Shown here: positions 28,675-40,617 of the stretch, one piece after another | How positions within the stretch are numbered: position 1 is the first letter of the stretch | Layout: each line of letters starts with the position of its first letter | From: Roseovarius tolerans | Lineage (GTDB): Bacteria; Pseudomonadota; Alphaproteobacteria; Rhodobacterales; Rhodobacteraceae | Length of the DNA stretch: 64,000 nucleotides | NCBI RefSeq assembly: GCF_900109855.1 | Contig: NZ_FOBO01000002.1 | Span: 62,001-126,000, forward strand | Reading direction: 5' to 3' | Notes under the pieces: generated by a model | What the model saw: only the letters and a program-made list of their open reading frames with translations | What the model was told of the DNA's origin: nothing | Database searches by the model: none | Position numbers and translations under genes: made by a program

Positions 28675-29018
28675 TCGCGGTCATATTCGAGGTGTAACCG
28701 GCGGAGGGACAGAAAGAGCCCTATCTGGACATGGCGGCGAAGATGCGGTCGCTGGTCGAGGGGGTTGATGGTTTCATCAGCGTCGAGCGATTCCAGAGCC
28801 TGACCAACCCCGGAAAGCTCTTGTCGCTGAGTTTCTGGGAGGACGAGGCGGCGGTCGAGCGGTGGCGCAAACTGCACGCGCATCGGCAGGCGCAACGCGC
28901 TGGACGCGCGATGATGTTCGACGACTACCGTCTGCGCGTCGTCAGCGTGATACGGGATTACGGCAAGCACGACCGCGCCGAGGCACCCGGGGATAGCCTT
29001 GAGGCGCATGCTGGCTGA
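28671..29018 (+). pseudogene. Antibiotic-biosynthesis-monooxygenase-family gene with early stop
   Basis: Reads MIAVIFEV, then TAA (28695-28697), then in the same frame PAEGQKEPYLDMAAKM and a full ABM domain (VDGFISVERFQSLTNPGK, LSLSFWEDEAAVERWRK, ending EAHAG). Family members commonly have Trp at the stop position, which would need two base changes. The stop at codon 9 removes the whole domain unless translation restarts at an internal Met (28731). Its start overlaps the NIPSNAP stop, so the two formed one unit. Confidence 0.75.
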
Positions 29019-29099
29019 CACATCTCTCGCCAAGCTGTGATTTGATTGCGCGGGATGATGTCGCTAGCCAGATGGGGTTTGGCATGAAGGGCGGGCGCG

Positions 29100-29579
29100 A
29101 TGGCATTGCACGACAAGGCAACTCTGAGACCCCAGGACAGGCTGGATGGCCTGGCGCTGTTGGTGCTGCGGCTGGGGCTTGCGTGGTTCATGTTTCTGTG
29201 GGCGGCGCATAAGGTTATAACACCCGGGCAATACCAGAACCTCGCGCGGCATTTCGACGGGGTCGATGTGAGCCTCGCGCAGGTTTATGCCATCGGGGGC
29301 GTGCAGATCGTGCTCTGTGTACTGGTGGTGATCGGGGTGTTTCGGTATTTCAGCTATGGCAGTCTTCTGGTGATGCATTTCTTCACCGTGACGCGCCGCT
29401 GGGAGGGTTTTTTCGATCCCTTCGCCGTGAATGATCGGGGCTTTCCGGTTAATCGCAACCAGGTGATCGACCTGGCTGTGCTGGGAGCGCTCATCGCGCT
29501 GGTGCTGCTGATCCGGCGTGACCATTTCAGCATCGGGGGCTGGCTGGCCCGGCACGACCGCGCCCGCTGGTGGATGTGA
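29100..29579 (+). CDS. DoxX-like membrane protein
   Basis: A 159-residue membrane protein with about four spans (near 18-37, 62-85, 86-104 and 122-142). The N-terminal LVLRLGLAWFMFLWAAHKVITP and central VQIVLCVLVVIGVFRY pattern fit DoxX/DoxD-type small membrane proteins. Function unknown. It stands 81 bases after the broken monooxygenase gene and is convergent with the transglycosylase gene. Confidence 0.75.
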   Translation: MALHDKATLRPQDRLDGLALLVLRLGLAWFMFLWAAHKVITPGQYQNLARHFDGVDVSLAQVYAIGGVQIVLCVLVVIGVFRYFSYGSLLVMHFFTVTRRWEGFFDPFAVNDRGFPVNRNQVIDLAVLGALIALVLLIRRDHFSIGGWLARHDRARWWM

Positions 29580-29586
29580 GACGCGA

Positions 29587-30177
29587 TCAGCTGCCCAGAA
29601 TGATCTTGACGTAGTTCCGGGTTTCCTTGAACGGGGGCACGCCGCCGTATTTCTGGACCGCCCCCGGACCTGCATTATAGGCCGCCAGCGCCAGCCGCCA
29701 CGAGCCGAAGGTGCGGTATTGCTCGGCGAGGTAGCGCGCGCCGCCTTCGAGGTTCTGGCGGGGATCATGTGGATTGACGCCCAGCACCCGTGCGGTCTGT
29801 GGCATCAGCTGCGCCAGCCCGATTGCCCCCTTGTGCGAGACAGCATCGGCGCGCCATCCCGATTCCTGCTGCACCAGCCTCAGGAACAGATCCTCGGGCA
29901 CGCGATAGCGCCGCGCCGCCTGTCTCGCGATGTCGAGAAAGGGCCCGCGATACACCCCGCGAAACGTCGGCGCACTCTCTCCCCACATGGTCGGGGCCTG
30001 AAACCGCTGCGGTTGGAGCCGGACCGAATTGTTGTATTGCTGGCGGGCACGATTATCGAGAACCCGTGTCTGCGAGTCGAACTGCGACAACCGTCCTTTT
30101 GTCGACAAGACATCGGCCTGCGCGCCAAGTGATGTCGCCAGTGCCGCAATCAGCGTCGCACTTGTCAGTCTCAACAT
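29587..30177 (-). CDS. Lytic transglycosylase (SLT domain)
   Basis: A 196-residue exported peptidoglycan-cleaving enzyme. Signal peptide at about residues 1-21 (ending SLGAQA). The SLT domain starts near residue 85 with [20 protein letters not shown]; the catalytic Glu is in QQESGW (about 103-108), followed by [16 protein letters not shown] and [12 protein letters not shown], the standard SLT motifs. It would act in the periplasm on glycan strands. No lipobox is seen. Confidence 0.9.
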   Translation of the reverse strand: MLRLTSATLIAALATSLGAQADVLSTKGRLSQFDSQTRVLDNRARQQYNNSVRLQPQRFQAPTMWGESAPTFRGVYRGPFLDIARQAARRYRVPEDLFLRLVQQESGWRADAVSHKGAIGLAQLMPQTARVLGVNPHDPRQNLEGGARYLAEQYRTFGSWRLALAAYNAGPGAVQKYGGVPPFKETRNYVKIILGS

Positions 30178-30369
30178 CTATGCTTTTCCAATCACCCGAT
30201 TGTCGTGCAATATACGGAAAATCCCGGAAGATTCGAGGCATTTTTTGCCGCGATGCAGACCTGCCGTGCGATATCCAGCGCATTAGAGACGTATTTTAAC
30301 CTTTCCTTCATGTCGTTGGGGTGGTGTAACCGTCGGAATGCAAGGACCACTCGATTCAAGGAGGGCGCG

Positions 30370-30867
30370 ATGGCCGGCTCTGTCAACAAGGTAATTATCA
30401 TCGGCAATCTGGGCCGCGACCCGGAGGTGCGGACATTCCAGAACGGTGGGAAAGTCTGCAACCTGCGTATCGCCACCTCCGAGAACTGGAAGGATCGCAA
30501 CACCGGCGAGCGGCGCGAACGCACCGAATGGCACACGGTCGCGATTTTCAACGAGGCGCTTGTGCGATTGGCCGAGCAATATCTGAAGAAGGGCTCCAAG
30601 GTTTATATCGAGGGCAAGCTGGAGACCCGCAAGTGGCAGGACCAAAGCGGTCAGGATCGCTATTCGACCGAGGTGGTGTTGCGGCCGTATGCCGGTGAAA
30701 TGACCTTTCTCGACGGGCGCAGCGATGGCGGCGGCGGCGGTGGCGGCAGCTATGGCGGCAGCCAGGATCCGGGCTATGGCGGCGGCGATTATGGCGGCGG
30801 TAGCGATGCCGGCGGTGGCGGTGACAGCCGCCCGTCGCGCGACATGGATGACGAAATTCCGTTCTGA
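30370..30867 (+). CDS. ssb: Single-stranded DNA-binding protein
   Basis: A 165-residue SSB. The OB fold covers residues 1-110 ([17 protein letters not shown], then [18 protein letters not shown]), followed by a linker of Gly/Tyr/Ser repeats and the partner-binding tip MDDEIPF. The reading frame is open 55 codons upstream, but MAGSVNK at 30370, preceded by AAGGAGGG, is the family start. No GAAC-N7-GAAC LexA site is present in the 190 bases upstream. Confidence 0.97.
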   Translation: MAGSVNKVIIIGNLGRDPEVRTFQNGGKVCNLRIATSENWKDRNTGERRERTEWHTVAIFNEALVRLAEQYLKKGSKVYIEGKLETRKWQDQSGQDRYSTEVVLRPYAGEMTFLDGRSDGGGGGGGSYGGSQDPGYGGGDYGGGSDAGGGGDSRPSRDMDDEIPF

Positions 30868-31006
30868 CCGGAAGACGGGGCTCAGTCTGCTGTCACTGCG
30901 TCACCACAGGTTGACGCGCGCCGTCACGCTTGCGCGCGCTTTGCCTCTGGTCTTTCCGCGCTGCGGCATGTAGGGCGCGGACCATCACGGAACAGGACAC
31001 CCCCCA

Positions 31007-32827
<1,821 letters not shown>

Positions 32828-32835
32828 GCTTTGGG

Positions 32836-32868
32836 GCGCGCGCGCAGGATTTCGTCCTCCGCGTGCGC
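32836..32868. terminator. Hairpin between convergent typA and binding-protein genes
   Basis: A long stem: AGGA/TCCT around the loop TTTCG, one C-C mismatch, then nine further pairs (32836-32844 with 32860-32868). It sits in the 44 bases between the two stop codons and may end transcription from both sides, though no T-run follows. Confidence 0.5.
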
Positions 32869-32871
32869 TTC

Positions 32872-34524
32872 TCAGGCCCTGAAGCCGATCTTGTAGAGGT
32901 GAATTTCGTTGGCCGGGTGCTTCTCGGCATTCACCAATCGCCCATTGTGGTGATTGTAGAGCGCGCGCCAATAGGGCTGGATGATGACGCCTTCGTCGCG
33001 CAGGATAGTTTCCAACTGGGCCATGACGCCGCGCCGTGTCTCGGGGTCGGAGAGACGATTGGCCTCGTCCAGAAGGGCGTCGAACGCGTCATTTGAAAAA
33101 CCGGTCTCGTTCCAGACAGCCCCGGTGCGGTAGGCGAGAGACAGCACCTGCACGTCGAGCGGGCGATGGTTCCATTGCGTGCCGGAAAACGGGTAGTCGC
33201 GCCAGTTCGCCCAAAAGGTCGCGCCCGGCACGATCCGCCGATCCACTCGCAGCCCCGCGTCGCGCAGTTGGGCCGCCACGGCATCGCCGGTGTTGCGTTG
33301 CCATTCATCATCGACGGTGACCAGTTCATGCTTGAAACCGAGCAGGCCGGCCGTCTCGATTTCGGCCCGGGCCTGGGCCGGATCATAGGCCGCAGGTCCG
33401 ATATCGGCATAGGCGGGGTGGATCGGGCTGACATGGTGGTTGGCGGCCAGGGTGCCGCGCCCGCTATAGCCAAGCTCCAGGCAGATCGCGTTATCGACGG
33501 CGAGCGCGAGCGCGCGGCGCACCGCTGCGTTGCGATAGGGGTTGCTGCCGACAAGTGCTGCGTTCTGTGATCCACGGATCACCAGCGTCGCTGCTGTTTC
33601 GGCGCGAGTCGCGGTCCAGCCGATGGCATCCATCGCGTCGATAAAGGCCCCTACCGACTCGTAGAGCAGATCAATTGCGCCGTCATCCGCGGCCGCGAGC
33701 CATGCCGACGGATTGGTGCCGAGGTCAATGAATTCGACCCGGTCGAGCCATGGTCCCCCGAACACATCGGTCCCCCACCAATCGTGATCGGGGTGGCGTT
33801 CGAGGACGCAGCTTTCGCCCACGGTCATGCTGACGGGGCGAAACGGGCCGGTGCCGATGCCATGGGTGAAGGGATCGCCGCCCTCATAGCTTTGATGGAC
33901 AATGGCTGCCGGATAGTCAGACATGTTGGCAATCAGCGCGATATCGGGGCGCGACAGGCTGAGCGCGACGGTGAGATCGTCGACGACCGTGATCGCCCCG
34001 TCGCGGACCTGTCCGGTTTCCGGGTTGATCAGCGCGGCAAAGCGGCTGGCCATGGAATTGCCAAGGGCGCGCGTATCGCACCAGCGGGCGATGTTGCGGG
34101 CAACGTCTGTGGCGGTGAAGGGGTCATCGTTGTTCCAGCGCACGCCGGGGCGGAGATGCAGGAGGTATCCGGTGGCGTCGGCATTGATCTCCCATGCCTT
34201 GAGGAGCATGCCGGTAAAGGTGCCATCGCCTCGGTATTCCACCAGATACTCGAGAAAGCCACGGGTCTGGTTGGCCAGCTCACTCCAGTCGTAGCTGCGC
34301 GGATCCTTGAGCGGCTTGACGCTTTGCTGGATGCGCAGGGTGCCGCCCTGTGCGATGGCGGATTGTGCCTGTGCCGGCCGGGGAAGGCCACCCAAGGCAT
34401 AAGCCGCCGTGACCCCGAGGCCGAGCGTTGTCACACGGCTGAGAAATTCGCGTCGCCCCATGCGCCCGGCCCGAAGCTCTGTCACCAGGGGGGCGGTCGC
34501 GGGATGAGGGGGCTTTTGCGTCAT
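32872..34524 (-). CDS. Peptide/nickel-type ABC substrate-binding protein (orphan)
   Basis: A 550-residue family 5 solute-binding protein. It starts with a twin-arginine-like signal (GRREFLSRVTTLGLGV, about 23-38, then a hydrophobic stretch to AQA), so it would be exported folded. The family pattern is clear: LRPGVRWNNDDPFTATDVA, GTGPFRP and DDEANRLSDPETR-type C-terminal segments. No permease or ATPase genes are adjacent, so its partners are elsewhere or it serves as a sensor. The next gene upstream on the same strand is an AraC-type regulator, 143 bases away. Ligand unknown. Confidence 0.87.
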   Translation of the reverse strand: MTQKPPHPATAPLVTELRAGRMGRREFLSRVTTLGLGVTAAYALGGLPRPAQAQSAIAQGGTLRIQQSVKPLKDPRSYDWSELANQTRGFLEYLVEYRGDGTFTGMLLKAWEINADATGYLLHLRPGVRWNNDDPFTATDVARNIARWCDTRALGNSMASRFAALINPETGQVRDGAITVVDDLTVALSLSRPDIALIANMSDYPAAIVHQSYEGGDPFTHGIGTGPFRPVSMTVGESCVLERHPDHDWWGTDVFGGPWLDRVEFIDLGTNPSAWLAAADDGAIDLLYESVGAFIDAMDAIGWTATRAETAATLVIRGSQNAALVGSNPYRNAAVRRALALAVDNAICLELGYSGRGTLAANHHVSPIHPAYADIGPAAYDPAQARAEIETAGLLGFKHELVTVDDEWQRNTGDAVAAQLRDAGLRVDRRIVPGATFWANWRDYPFSGTQWNHRPLDVQVLSLAYRTGAVWNETGFSNDAFDALLDEANRLSDPETRRGVMAQLETILRDEGVIIQPYWRALYNHHNGRLVNAEKHPANEIHLYKIGFRA

Positions 34525-34667
34525 GGCGGGCTTTCACTGGTTGAGGGCCTTTTCTCATTAGATATTGCCGTGGGTCCGAGCGCAACCCGGCAGGAGTCTG
34601 GACCAAGATGTTTCGGGTGTGATCGGATGTCCGCCCGGCCAAGAGCGACCGTCCCGCCCGTACCCCG

Positions 34668-35474
34668 TCAGACCGCGCGGGCAATGGGCGGCCGGGCCGT
34701 TGCCTTGCCGCGCAGGGATGAGGGGCTCTGACCGGTATGATGCAATATGAAGCGCGAGAAATAAGCGGCGCTGCCGAAGCCGAGGCTGGCGGCGATCTGG
34801 CCTACCGGTATCTCGTTGGCCTCGAGCAGGTCGCGGGCGGCGTGCAGGCTGCGTTCGGTCAGCATGTCGGCGGCAGTGAGGCCCGACAATTGCTTGCATA
34901 CGCGGGTGAGATGCGTGGGCGTCACACCGAGTGCACGCGCATAGACGGCCATCGACCGCCCGCTCTGGAAATCGCGCTCGATCAGGGCGGCATAGGCGCG
35001 CACCAGACGCTCGCCCGCCGTGGCGCGCGCGGTTTCGGGGTGGTCTATCATCGCGCGACGCAGCCAGACGCTGACAAGATTGGCCTCGGCATTGAGCGCC
35101 TCGTCCATGTAGGTGCGTGTGTTGCTTTGCTCGCGCTGCATCGCCTCGAATATGGCGGTCAGCTCGTTCTGGCTGGCCACGTCGCGAATGCGCAGGTGTT
35201 GCGGGATATCGGGCATCGGGGTGGTCCCGCCGGAAGGCACCTCGCACACCAGCCCAAAGCCGGATTTACCGAGATCGAGCGAGAACATGGTGCCTGCGGG
35301 AATGGCCAGTGCGTTGTGCACGCCGACGCCGCGTCGCACGCCCTCAACCACCGCGATGCCCTGACCGCGGGTGATCCAGACAAGGGCGTGATGCGGGCAG
35401 GAATGTTGCAGCGTGGCACGCCAATCGGCCCCCTGCACCCATTGCACCACGGTCATGACTCGCGCGTGTGGCAT
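34668..35474 (-). CDS. AraC-family transcriptional regulator
   Basis: A 268-residue regulator with an N-terminal cupin-like ligand domain (ALVWITRGQGIAVVEG, about 30-45) and two C-terminal helix-turn-helix units (about 170-255: MAVYARALGVTPTHLTRVCK and IPVGQIAASLGFGSAAYFSR). The second contains the conserved GF-xx-xxYFSR signature. It lies upstream of the orphan binding-protein gene on the same strand. An alternative ATG lies 18 bases downstream; neither has a strong ribosome site. Confidence 0.88.
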   Translation of the reverse strand: MPHARVMTVVQWVQGADWRATLQHSCPHHALVWITRGQGIAVVEGVRRGVGVHNALAIPAGTMFSLDLGKSGFGLVCEVPSGGTTPMPDIPQHLRIRDVASQNELTAIFEAMQREQSNTRTYMDEALNAEANLVSVWLRRAMIDHPETARATAGERLVRAYAALIERDFQSGRSMAVYARALGVTPTHLTRVCKQLSGLTAADMLTERSLHAARDLLEANEIPVGQIAASLGFGSAAYFSRFILHHTGQSPSSLRGKATARPPIARAV

Positions 35475-35556
35475 CTGGCGAATTTCCCGAAATAGTCGCG
35501 TTTGGACTAGTCATCGCATGAATTTGTGGCTGTGTCAGGGAGAAACTGCGGAAAAT

Positions 35557-36438
35557 CTAAAGCGTATCGGCGGCGATCCGCCGCCAGTCGCGCATGCGGG
35601 CGCGGAACCAGGTGCGTTGCCTCTTGGCATATTGCCGGGTGGCGATGGTGGCCGCCTCGCGGGCGGCATCAAGGGTGATTTCGCCACGCATATGCGCCAC
35701 GAGGTCCGGCGCCCCGATGGCTTTCATCGAGGGCAGGGTAGGGTCCCAGATGGCGAGGTTGGCGCGCACCTCGTCAAGCGCGCCTGCCGACAGCATCGCG
35801 TCGAATCGTCGGGCGATGCGGGCGTTGAGCCAGTCCTTTTCAGCCTCGACCAGAAGTGCTGTGCAGGCATCGAGCGGAAGGAGCGGCGGTGGTGTCGCGT
35901 CCTGCCATGCCGCAAGACCCTGTCCGGTGGCCTGTTGCACCTCCCATGCGCGCTGCACGCGCATCGGGTTCCGGGTGTCGATGCGGGCCCGGGTGACGGC
36001 GTCGATGTCGTCTAGAAGGACGTTGATACCCCGATCCGTGCGCAAACGGTCGGCCTCGGCGCGGAGCGCGGCGGGCGTTGCGGGTATGTCGGCCAGCCCT
36101 TCGGTAAGGGCGGTGAAGTAGAGCCCGGTGCCGCCGGTGATGATCAGGCGGTGGGGTCCGTCGATAAGGTTGCTGACCTCGCGCAGCCAATGGCCGGTGG
36201 AATAGTCCTGCCGCGCGCCGACATGACCGTAGAGCCGGTGTGGCACGGCGGCCTCGTCCGCCGCGTCGGGCCGGGCCGAAAGAATGCGCCAGTTCTCATA
36301 GACCTGCAACGCGTCGGCATTGACGATCACACCGCCTTGCGCGCGCGCGATCGCCATGGCCAGTGCCGATTTGCCACTGGCCGTCGGGCCTGCGATCAGC
36401 ACGGTTCGGGCGGGGTCTATGTCGGTGATCACGTCCAT
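35557..36438 (-). CDS. miaA: tRNA dimethylallyltransferase
   Basis: Transfers the dimethylallyl group to A37 of tRNAs reading UNN codons (EC 2.5.1.75). The 293 residues show the P-loop [17 protein letters not shown] (about 15-31), [11 protein letters not shown] with the catalytic Asp region, [12 protein letters not shown] near 100 and [12 protein letters not shown] near 155. Ends with the [12 protein letters not shown] motif. Divergent from pyrH, with a 139-base shared upstream gap. Confidence 0.95.
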   Translation of the reverse strand: MDVITDIDPARTVLIAGPTASGKSALAMAIARAQGGVIVNADALQVYENWRILSARPDAADEAAVPHRLYGHVGARQDYSTGHWLREVSNLIDGPHRLIITGGTGLYFTALTEGLADIPATPAALRAEADRLRTDRGINVLLDDIDAVTRARIDTRNPMRVQRAWEVQQATGQGLAAWQDATPPPLLPLDACTALLVEAEKDWLNARIARRFDAMLSAGALDEVRANLAIWDPTLPSMKAIGAPDLVAHMRGEITLDAAREAATIATRQYAKRQRTWFRARMRDWRRIAADTL

Positions 36439-36577
36439 GGCGTTTCGTTACCCAAGAAAGGCCCGCTTGACGAGGTGCATTTCTAGCGGTTTCCCGCGCC
36501 GCGCTGGTTTTCTGCGATTGCACCTGCCGCCCATTTGCGACATTTTGCGCGCAACCCGAAATTTGCGGAGATCCCCG

Positions 36578-37309
36578 ATGACATCCCCCGACAGCCCGAA
36601 GCCGAGATTCAGCCGCGTCATGCTCAAGATCTCGGGGGAGGCGTTGATGGGCGACACATCCTACGGGCTGCATCCGCCGACCGTTGAGCGGATCGCACGC
36701 GAGGTCAAGGTGGTGCATGATCTGGGCGTCGAGATCTGCATGGTGATCGGCGGCGGCAACATCTTTCGCGGCTTGCAAGGCTCGGCGCAAGGGATGGAAC
36801 GCACCACCGCCGATTACATGGGCATGCTGGCCACGGTGATGAACGCACTGGCGATGCAAAGCGCGCTGGAGAAGATCGGCGTCTTTTGCCGGGTGATCAG
36901 CGCCATTCGGATGGATGAGGTGGCGGAGCCCTACATTCGCCGCCGCGCCGTCCGGCATCTGGAGAAGAAACGCGTCTGCATCTTCGCGGCGGGTACGGGC
37001 AATCCTTATTTCACCACCGACACGGCGGCCACGCTGCGCGCCAATGAAATGGCCTGCGAGGCGATCTTCAAAGGCACCAAGGTGGACGGGGTCTATGACA
37101 AGGATCCGATCAAGCATGCCGATGCCAAGCGCTATGACAGCGTCACCTATGACGAGGTTTTGGCACAGCATCTCAACGTGATGGACGCCTCGGCGATTGC
37201 GCTCGCGCGGGACAACAACTTGCCGATCATCGTCTTCTCTCTCGACGAGCCGGGCGGGTTCAAGGGTATTCTCGGCGGTGAGGGCACCTATACAAGCGTG
37301 CACGGTTAA
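36578..37309 (+). CDS. pyrH: UMP kinase
   Basis: Phosphorylates UMP to UDP (EC 2.7.4.22). The 243-residue protein starts at the ATG after GCGGAG and carries [11 protein letters not shown] near residues 11-21, the UMP-binding [10 protein letters not shown] and the C-terminal [15 protein letters not shown]. It heads the classical pyrH-frr-uppS-cdsA-dxr-rseP order. The upstream in-frame extension to 36320 overlaps miaA and is not protein-like. Confidence 0.97.
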   Translation: MTSPDSPKPRFSRVMLKISGEALMGDTSYGLHPPTVERIAREVKVVHDLGVEICMVIGGGNIFRGLQGSAQGMERTTADYMGMLATVMNALAMQSALEKIGVFCRVISAIRMDEVAEPYIRRRAVRHLEKKRVCIFAAGTGNPYFTTDTAATLRANEMACEAIFKGTKVDGVYDKDPIKHADAKRYDSVTYDEVLAQHLNVMDASAIALARDNNLPIIVFSLDEPGGFKGILGGEGTYTSVHG

Positions 37310-37356
37310 GGCTAAACAGAAAGCGAGACGCAGCCCGCAAGAAGGACAAAGACGAC

Positions 37357-37920
37357 ATGGCGGACGATATCGAAATCGACACAGGCGACCTAGAGCGGCG
37401 GATGGACGGGGCGATGAATTCGCTCAAGACCGAGTTCGCATCGTTGCGCACGGGCCGGGCCTCGGCCTCGATGCTGGAGCCGGTGCAGGTTGATGCTTAC
37501 GGCCAGATGACACCGATCAATCAGGTGGGCACCGTCAACGTGCCCGAGCCGCGCATGGTCACGATCAATGTCTGGGACAAGGGCCTTGTCGGCAAGGTCG
37601 AGAAGGCCATTCGGGAGAGCGGGCTGGGGATCAATCCGCAGCTCAACGGCACGATCATCATGCTGCCCATCCCAGAGTTGAACGAGGAGCGCCGCAAGGA
37701 GTTGACCAAGGTCGCCTCGCAATATGCCGAGCATGCGCGGGTCGCCGTGCGCAACGTGCGCCGCGACGGCATGGACAAGATCAAAAAGGCCAAGGCCGAC
37801 GGCATGTCCGAGGACGATCAGAAGTTCTGGGAGACCGAGGTGCAGGATCTGACCGACCGCTTCATCAAGCTTGTCGACGATGCGCTGGAACACAAGCAAG
37901 CCGAGATCATGCAGGTTTGA
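37357..37920 (+). CDS. frr: Ribosome recycling factor
   Basis: Releases ribosomes after termination together with EF-G. The 187 residues show the RRF pattern: [21 protein letters not shown] (about 24-44), [13 protein letters not shown] and [18 protein letters not shown]. Length and order are normal; the stop overlaps the uppS start by one base. Confidence 0.97.
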   Translation: MADDIEIDTGDLERRMDGAMNSLKTEFASLRTGRASASMLEPVQVDAYGQMTPINQVGTVNVPEPRMVTINVWDKGLVGKVEKAIRESGLGINPQLNGTIIMLPIPELNEERRKELTKVASQYAEHARVAVRNVRRDGMDKIKKAKADGMSEDDQKFWETEVQDLTDRFIKLVDDALEHKQAEIMQV

Positions 37921-38663
37921 TGATGAAGGGCGCTGTCACGGCCAAGACCAAGCCCGCAGGCGAGGGGCCGCGCCATGTTGCGATCATCATGGACGGCAAT
38001 GGCCGGTGGGCGCAAAAGCGCGGGCGTCCACGCTTGTTCGGTCATCATGCCGGAGCGCGGCGGGTGCGCGAGATCGTGGAATCCTGCCCCGGGCTGGGGG
38101 TGGACTATCTGACGATCTTCGCGTTTTCGACCGAGAACTGGAAACGCACGCAGACCGAGGTGGCCGGTCTGATGAATCTCTTTCGCCGCTACATCATCAA
38201 GGAAATGCAGGGGTTCGTGCGCGAGAACGTGCGGGTGCGCTTTATCGGTGACCGCTATCGGCTGGAAAGCAGGCTGCGCGCACTGATGGAGGAGGCCGAG
38301 TCGATGACGGCGCATTGCACACGGCTGAACCTGACCATCGCGCTCAATTACGGGGGGCGGGACGAGGTGTCGCGTGCCACGCAGCGGCTGGCACGGGATG
38401 TGGCGGAGGGGCGGTTGCGCCCCGAGGACGTGGATGAGGAGACGCTGCCGCGCTACCTTGATACCTGCGTGTTGCCCGACCCCGATCTGGTTATCCGTAC
38501 GAGCGGCGAGGCGCGGATCTCGAATTTCCTGCTGTGGCAGTCGGCCTATGCGGAATACGAGTTCATCGACACGCTCTGGCCGGATTTCACTGCTGACATC
38601 TTTGCCGGAGTTCTGGCGCAATATGGCACCCGCGACCGGCGGTTCGGGGCCGTCTCCGCATGA
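37920..38663 (+). CDS. uppS: Undecaprenyl (isoprenyl) diphosphate synthase
   Basis: Makes the C55 lipid carrier for wall synthesis by cis-prenyl addition (EC 2.5.1.31). HVAIIMDGNGRWAQKRG (about 18-34) holds the catalytic Asp, and DLVIRTSGEARISNFLLW and YAEYEFIDTLWPDF are C-terminal signatures. I start it at the ATG overlapping the frr stop; an ATG follows directly at 37923. It overlaps cdsA by 4 bases. Confidence 0.96.
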   Translation: MMKGAVTAKTKPAGEGPRHVAIIMDGNGRWAQKRGRPRLFGHHAGARRVREIVESCPGLGVDYLTIFAFSTENWKRTQTEVAGLMNLFRRYIIKEMQGFVRENVRVRFIGDRYRLESRLRALMEEAESMTAHCTRLNLTIALNYGGRDEVSRATQRLARDVAEGRLRPEDVDEETLPRYLDTCVLPDPDLVIRTSGEARISNFLLWQSAYAEYEFIDTLWPDFTADIFAGVLAQYGTRDRRFGAVSA

Positions 38664-39439
38664 GTGTGACGGCCCGATGGTCCGATCTGGCCCCGAGGGT
38701 GATGTCGGGGCTGGTGATGATCGTGCTGGGCGCAGTCGCAATCTGGCTTGGCGGCGTAGTCTTTGGAGCGGTCGTGGCAGTCTTGTCTGGGCTGATGGTC
38801 TGGGAAGGCGCGCGCATGTTCGCGGCACCCGACGCGGGGCGCTCGGGCGTGCTGGCGGCGGCGGCTGTGGCACTGTCGCTCTGGCTGCCGGGGCTGGTGG
38901 TGTTGCCGCTGCTTCTGGCTGCAACGCTGGTCACTGTGAGTGCTGTCGACCGCGAGCGCGGACCGTTCTTTGCCCTGACCCTCTGGGCGCTGTTGGGGTG
39001 CTATGCCATGGGTCTGCTGCGCGCCGAGGCGGGGGTGATCTGGGTGCTGTGGATGGTCGGGATCGTGGTCGTGTCAGATGTCGCGGGCTATTTCGCGGGG
39101 CGCAGCCTGGGCGGGCCGAAATTCTGGCCACGCATCAGCCCCAAGAAGACATGGTCGGGCACCATTGCCGGCTGGATCGGGGCGGGGATCGTTGGTGCGG
39201 TTTTTGCCTGGCCTACGGGCGCGGGGCTGGCGCTGATCCCGGTGTCGATCCTCGTGGGCTTTGCCGGGCAAATGGGCGACATCGCCGAAAGCGCGATCAA
39301 GCGTCTGCGCGAGGTCAAGGACAGTTCCAACCTCATTCCCGGGCATGGCGGTGTGCTCGACCGGTTCGACGCGATGTTGGGGGCGGCGCTTGTTGTTGTG
39401 ATCCTCTGGGCGCTTGGCCTGATGCCGGGGGTGGCATGA
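38660..39439 (+). CDS. cdsA: Phosphatidate cytidylyltransferase
   Basis: Forms CDP-diacylglycerol for phospholipid synthesis in the inner membrane (EC 2.7.7.41). The 259 residues contain about seven membrane spans, the SDVAGYFAGRSLGGPKF segment and the family signature SAIKRLREVKD followed by PGHGGVLDRFD near residues 210-240. It overlaps uppS and dxr by 4 bases each. Confidence 0.96.
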   Translation: MSVTARWSDLAPRVMSGLVMIVLGAVAIWLGGVVFGAVVAVLSGLMVWEGARMFAAPDAGRSGVLAAAAVALSLWLPGLVVLPLLLAATLVTVSAVDRERGPFFALTLWALLGCYAMGLLRAEAGVIWVLWMVGIVVVSDVAGYFAGRSLGGPKFWPRISPKKTWSGTIAGWIGAGIVGAVFAWPTGAGLALIPVSILVGFAGQMGDIAESAIKRLREVKDSSNLIPGHGGVLDRFDAMLGAALVVVILWALGLMPGVA

Positions 39440-40608
39440 AACGGGTATCCATTCTAGGCGCCACCGGCTCTGTCGGGCAAAGCACGATCGATCTTATTTC
39501 GCGTGATCCGGATGGCTACAACGTGGTGGCGCTGACCGGGGGGGGCAATGTCGCGCGACTGGCGGCGGATGCCCGTGCGCTCGACGCCGATCTGGCGGTG
39601 GTGGCGCAGGAGAACCTGTTGCCGGATCTACGCGCGGCGCTTGAGGGCTCGGGCGTGGAGGCCGCTGCAGGGCGTGACGCGCTGATCGAGGCGGCGCGGC
39701 GGCCTGCCGATTGGGTGATGTCGGCCATCGTTGGTGCTGCGGGGCTTGCGCCGGGGCTGGCGGCCTTGGAGCAGGGCGCGACGCTGGCGCTGGCCAACAA
39801 GGAATCGCTCGTCACGGCAGGGCCGCTTCTGATCGCGACGGCCAAGGCGCATGGCGCGCGGATTCTGCCCGTCGACAGCGAGCATTCGGCGATCTTTCAG
39901 GCGCTGGTAGGTGAGGATGCGGCGGCGGTGACACGCGTGATCCTCACCGCCTCTGGAGGGGCATTCCGCGACTGGCCGCTGGAGCGGTTGGCGGCGGCGA
40001 CGGTGGCCGAGGCGTCAAGTCATCCCAACTGGGACATGGGACAGCGGATCACCATCGATTCGGCGTCGATGTTCAACAAGGCGCTGGAGATGATCGAGGC
40101 GAGGGAATTCTTCGGCTTTACCCCCGATCAGATCGAGGTACTGGTGCATCCGCAATCGCTGGTGCATGCGCTGGTTGGGTTCTGCGATGGCGGGCTGATG
40201 GCGCATGTCGGCCCGCCGGACATGCGCCACGCCATTGGCTATGCGCTCAACTGGCCGGACCGGCGCAGCTTGCCGGTGGCGGCGCTCGATCTGGCGGCTG
40301 TGGGTACGCTGGAGTTTCGCGCGCCCTGCGAGGCGCGCTATCCGGCGCTGCGGCTGGCGCGCGAGGTGATGGCGGCGGGGGGCCTCTCGGGGGCGATCTT
40401 CAATGCCGCCAAGGAGCGCGCGCTCGATCACTTCATCGCCGGGCGCGTGCGGTTTACCGACATGAGCGCAATCGTCGAGGACACGCTGAGCGTTCTCGCG
40501 GCGCGCCCCGAGGCCCGTTGTGACGATCCGACCCTTGATGTGGTGGCCCATATGGACCATTTGGCAAGGGATGAGGCCGACCGGGCGGCCATGACGCGAC
40601 AAGTTTAG
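39436..40608 (+). CDS. dxr: 1-deoxy-D-xylulose-5-phosphate reductoisomerase
   Basis: The first committed step of the MEP isoprenoid pathway (EC 1.1.1.267). The 390 residues open with the NADPH motif VSILGATGSVGQSTIDLI (about 4-21); LANKESLVTAG, LPVDSEHSAIFQ and SSHPNWDMGQRITIDSA follow, including the metal-binding and flap residues. The correct start is the ATG that overlaps the cdsA stop, in a frame that continues open far upstream inside uppS and cdsA. Confidence 0.97.
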   Translation: MKRVSILGATGSVGQSTIDLISRDPDGYNVVALTGGGNVARLAADARALDADLAVVAQENLLPDLRAALEGSGVEAAAGRDALIEAARRPADWVMSAIVGAAGLAPGLAALEQGATLALANKESLVTAGPLLIATAKAHGARILPVDSEHSAIFQALVGEDAAAVTRVILTASGGAFRDWPLERLAAATVAEASSHPNWDMGQRITIDSASMFNKALEMIEAREFFGFTPDQIEVLVHPQSLVHALVGFCDGGLMAHVGPPDMRHAIGYALNWPDRRSLPVAALDLAAVGTLEFRAPCEARYPALRLAREVMAAGGLSGAIFNAAKERALDHFIAGRVRFTDMSAIVEDTLSVLAARPEARCDDPTLDVVAHMDHLARDEADRAAMTRQV

Positions 40609-40617
40609 GGACAGCAC

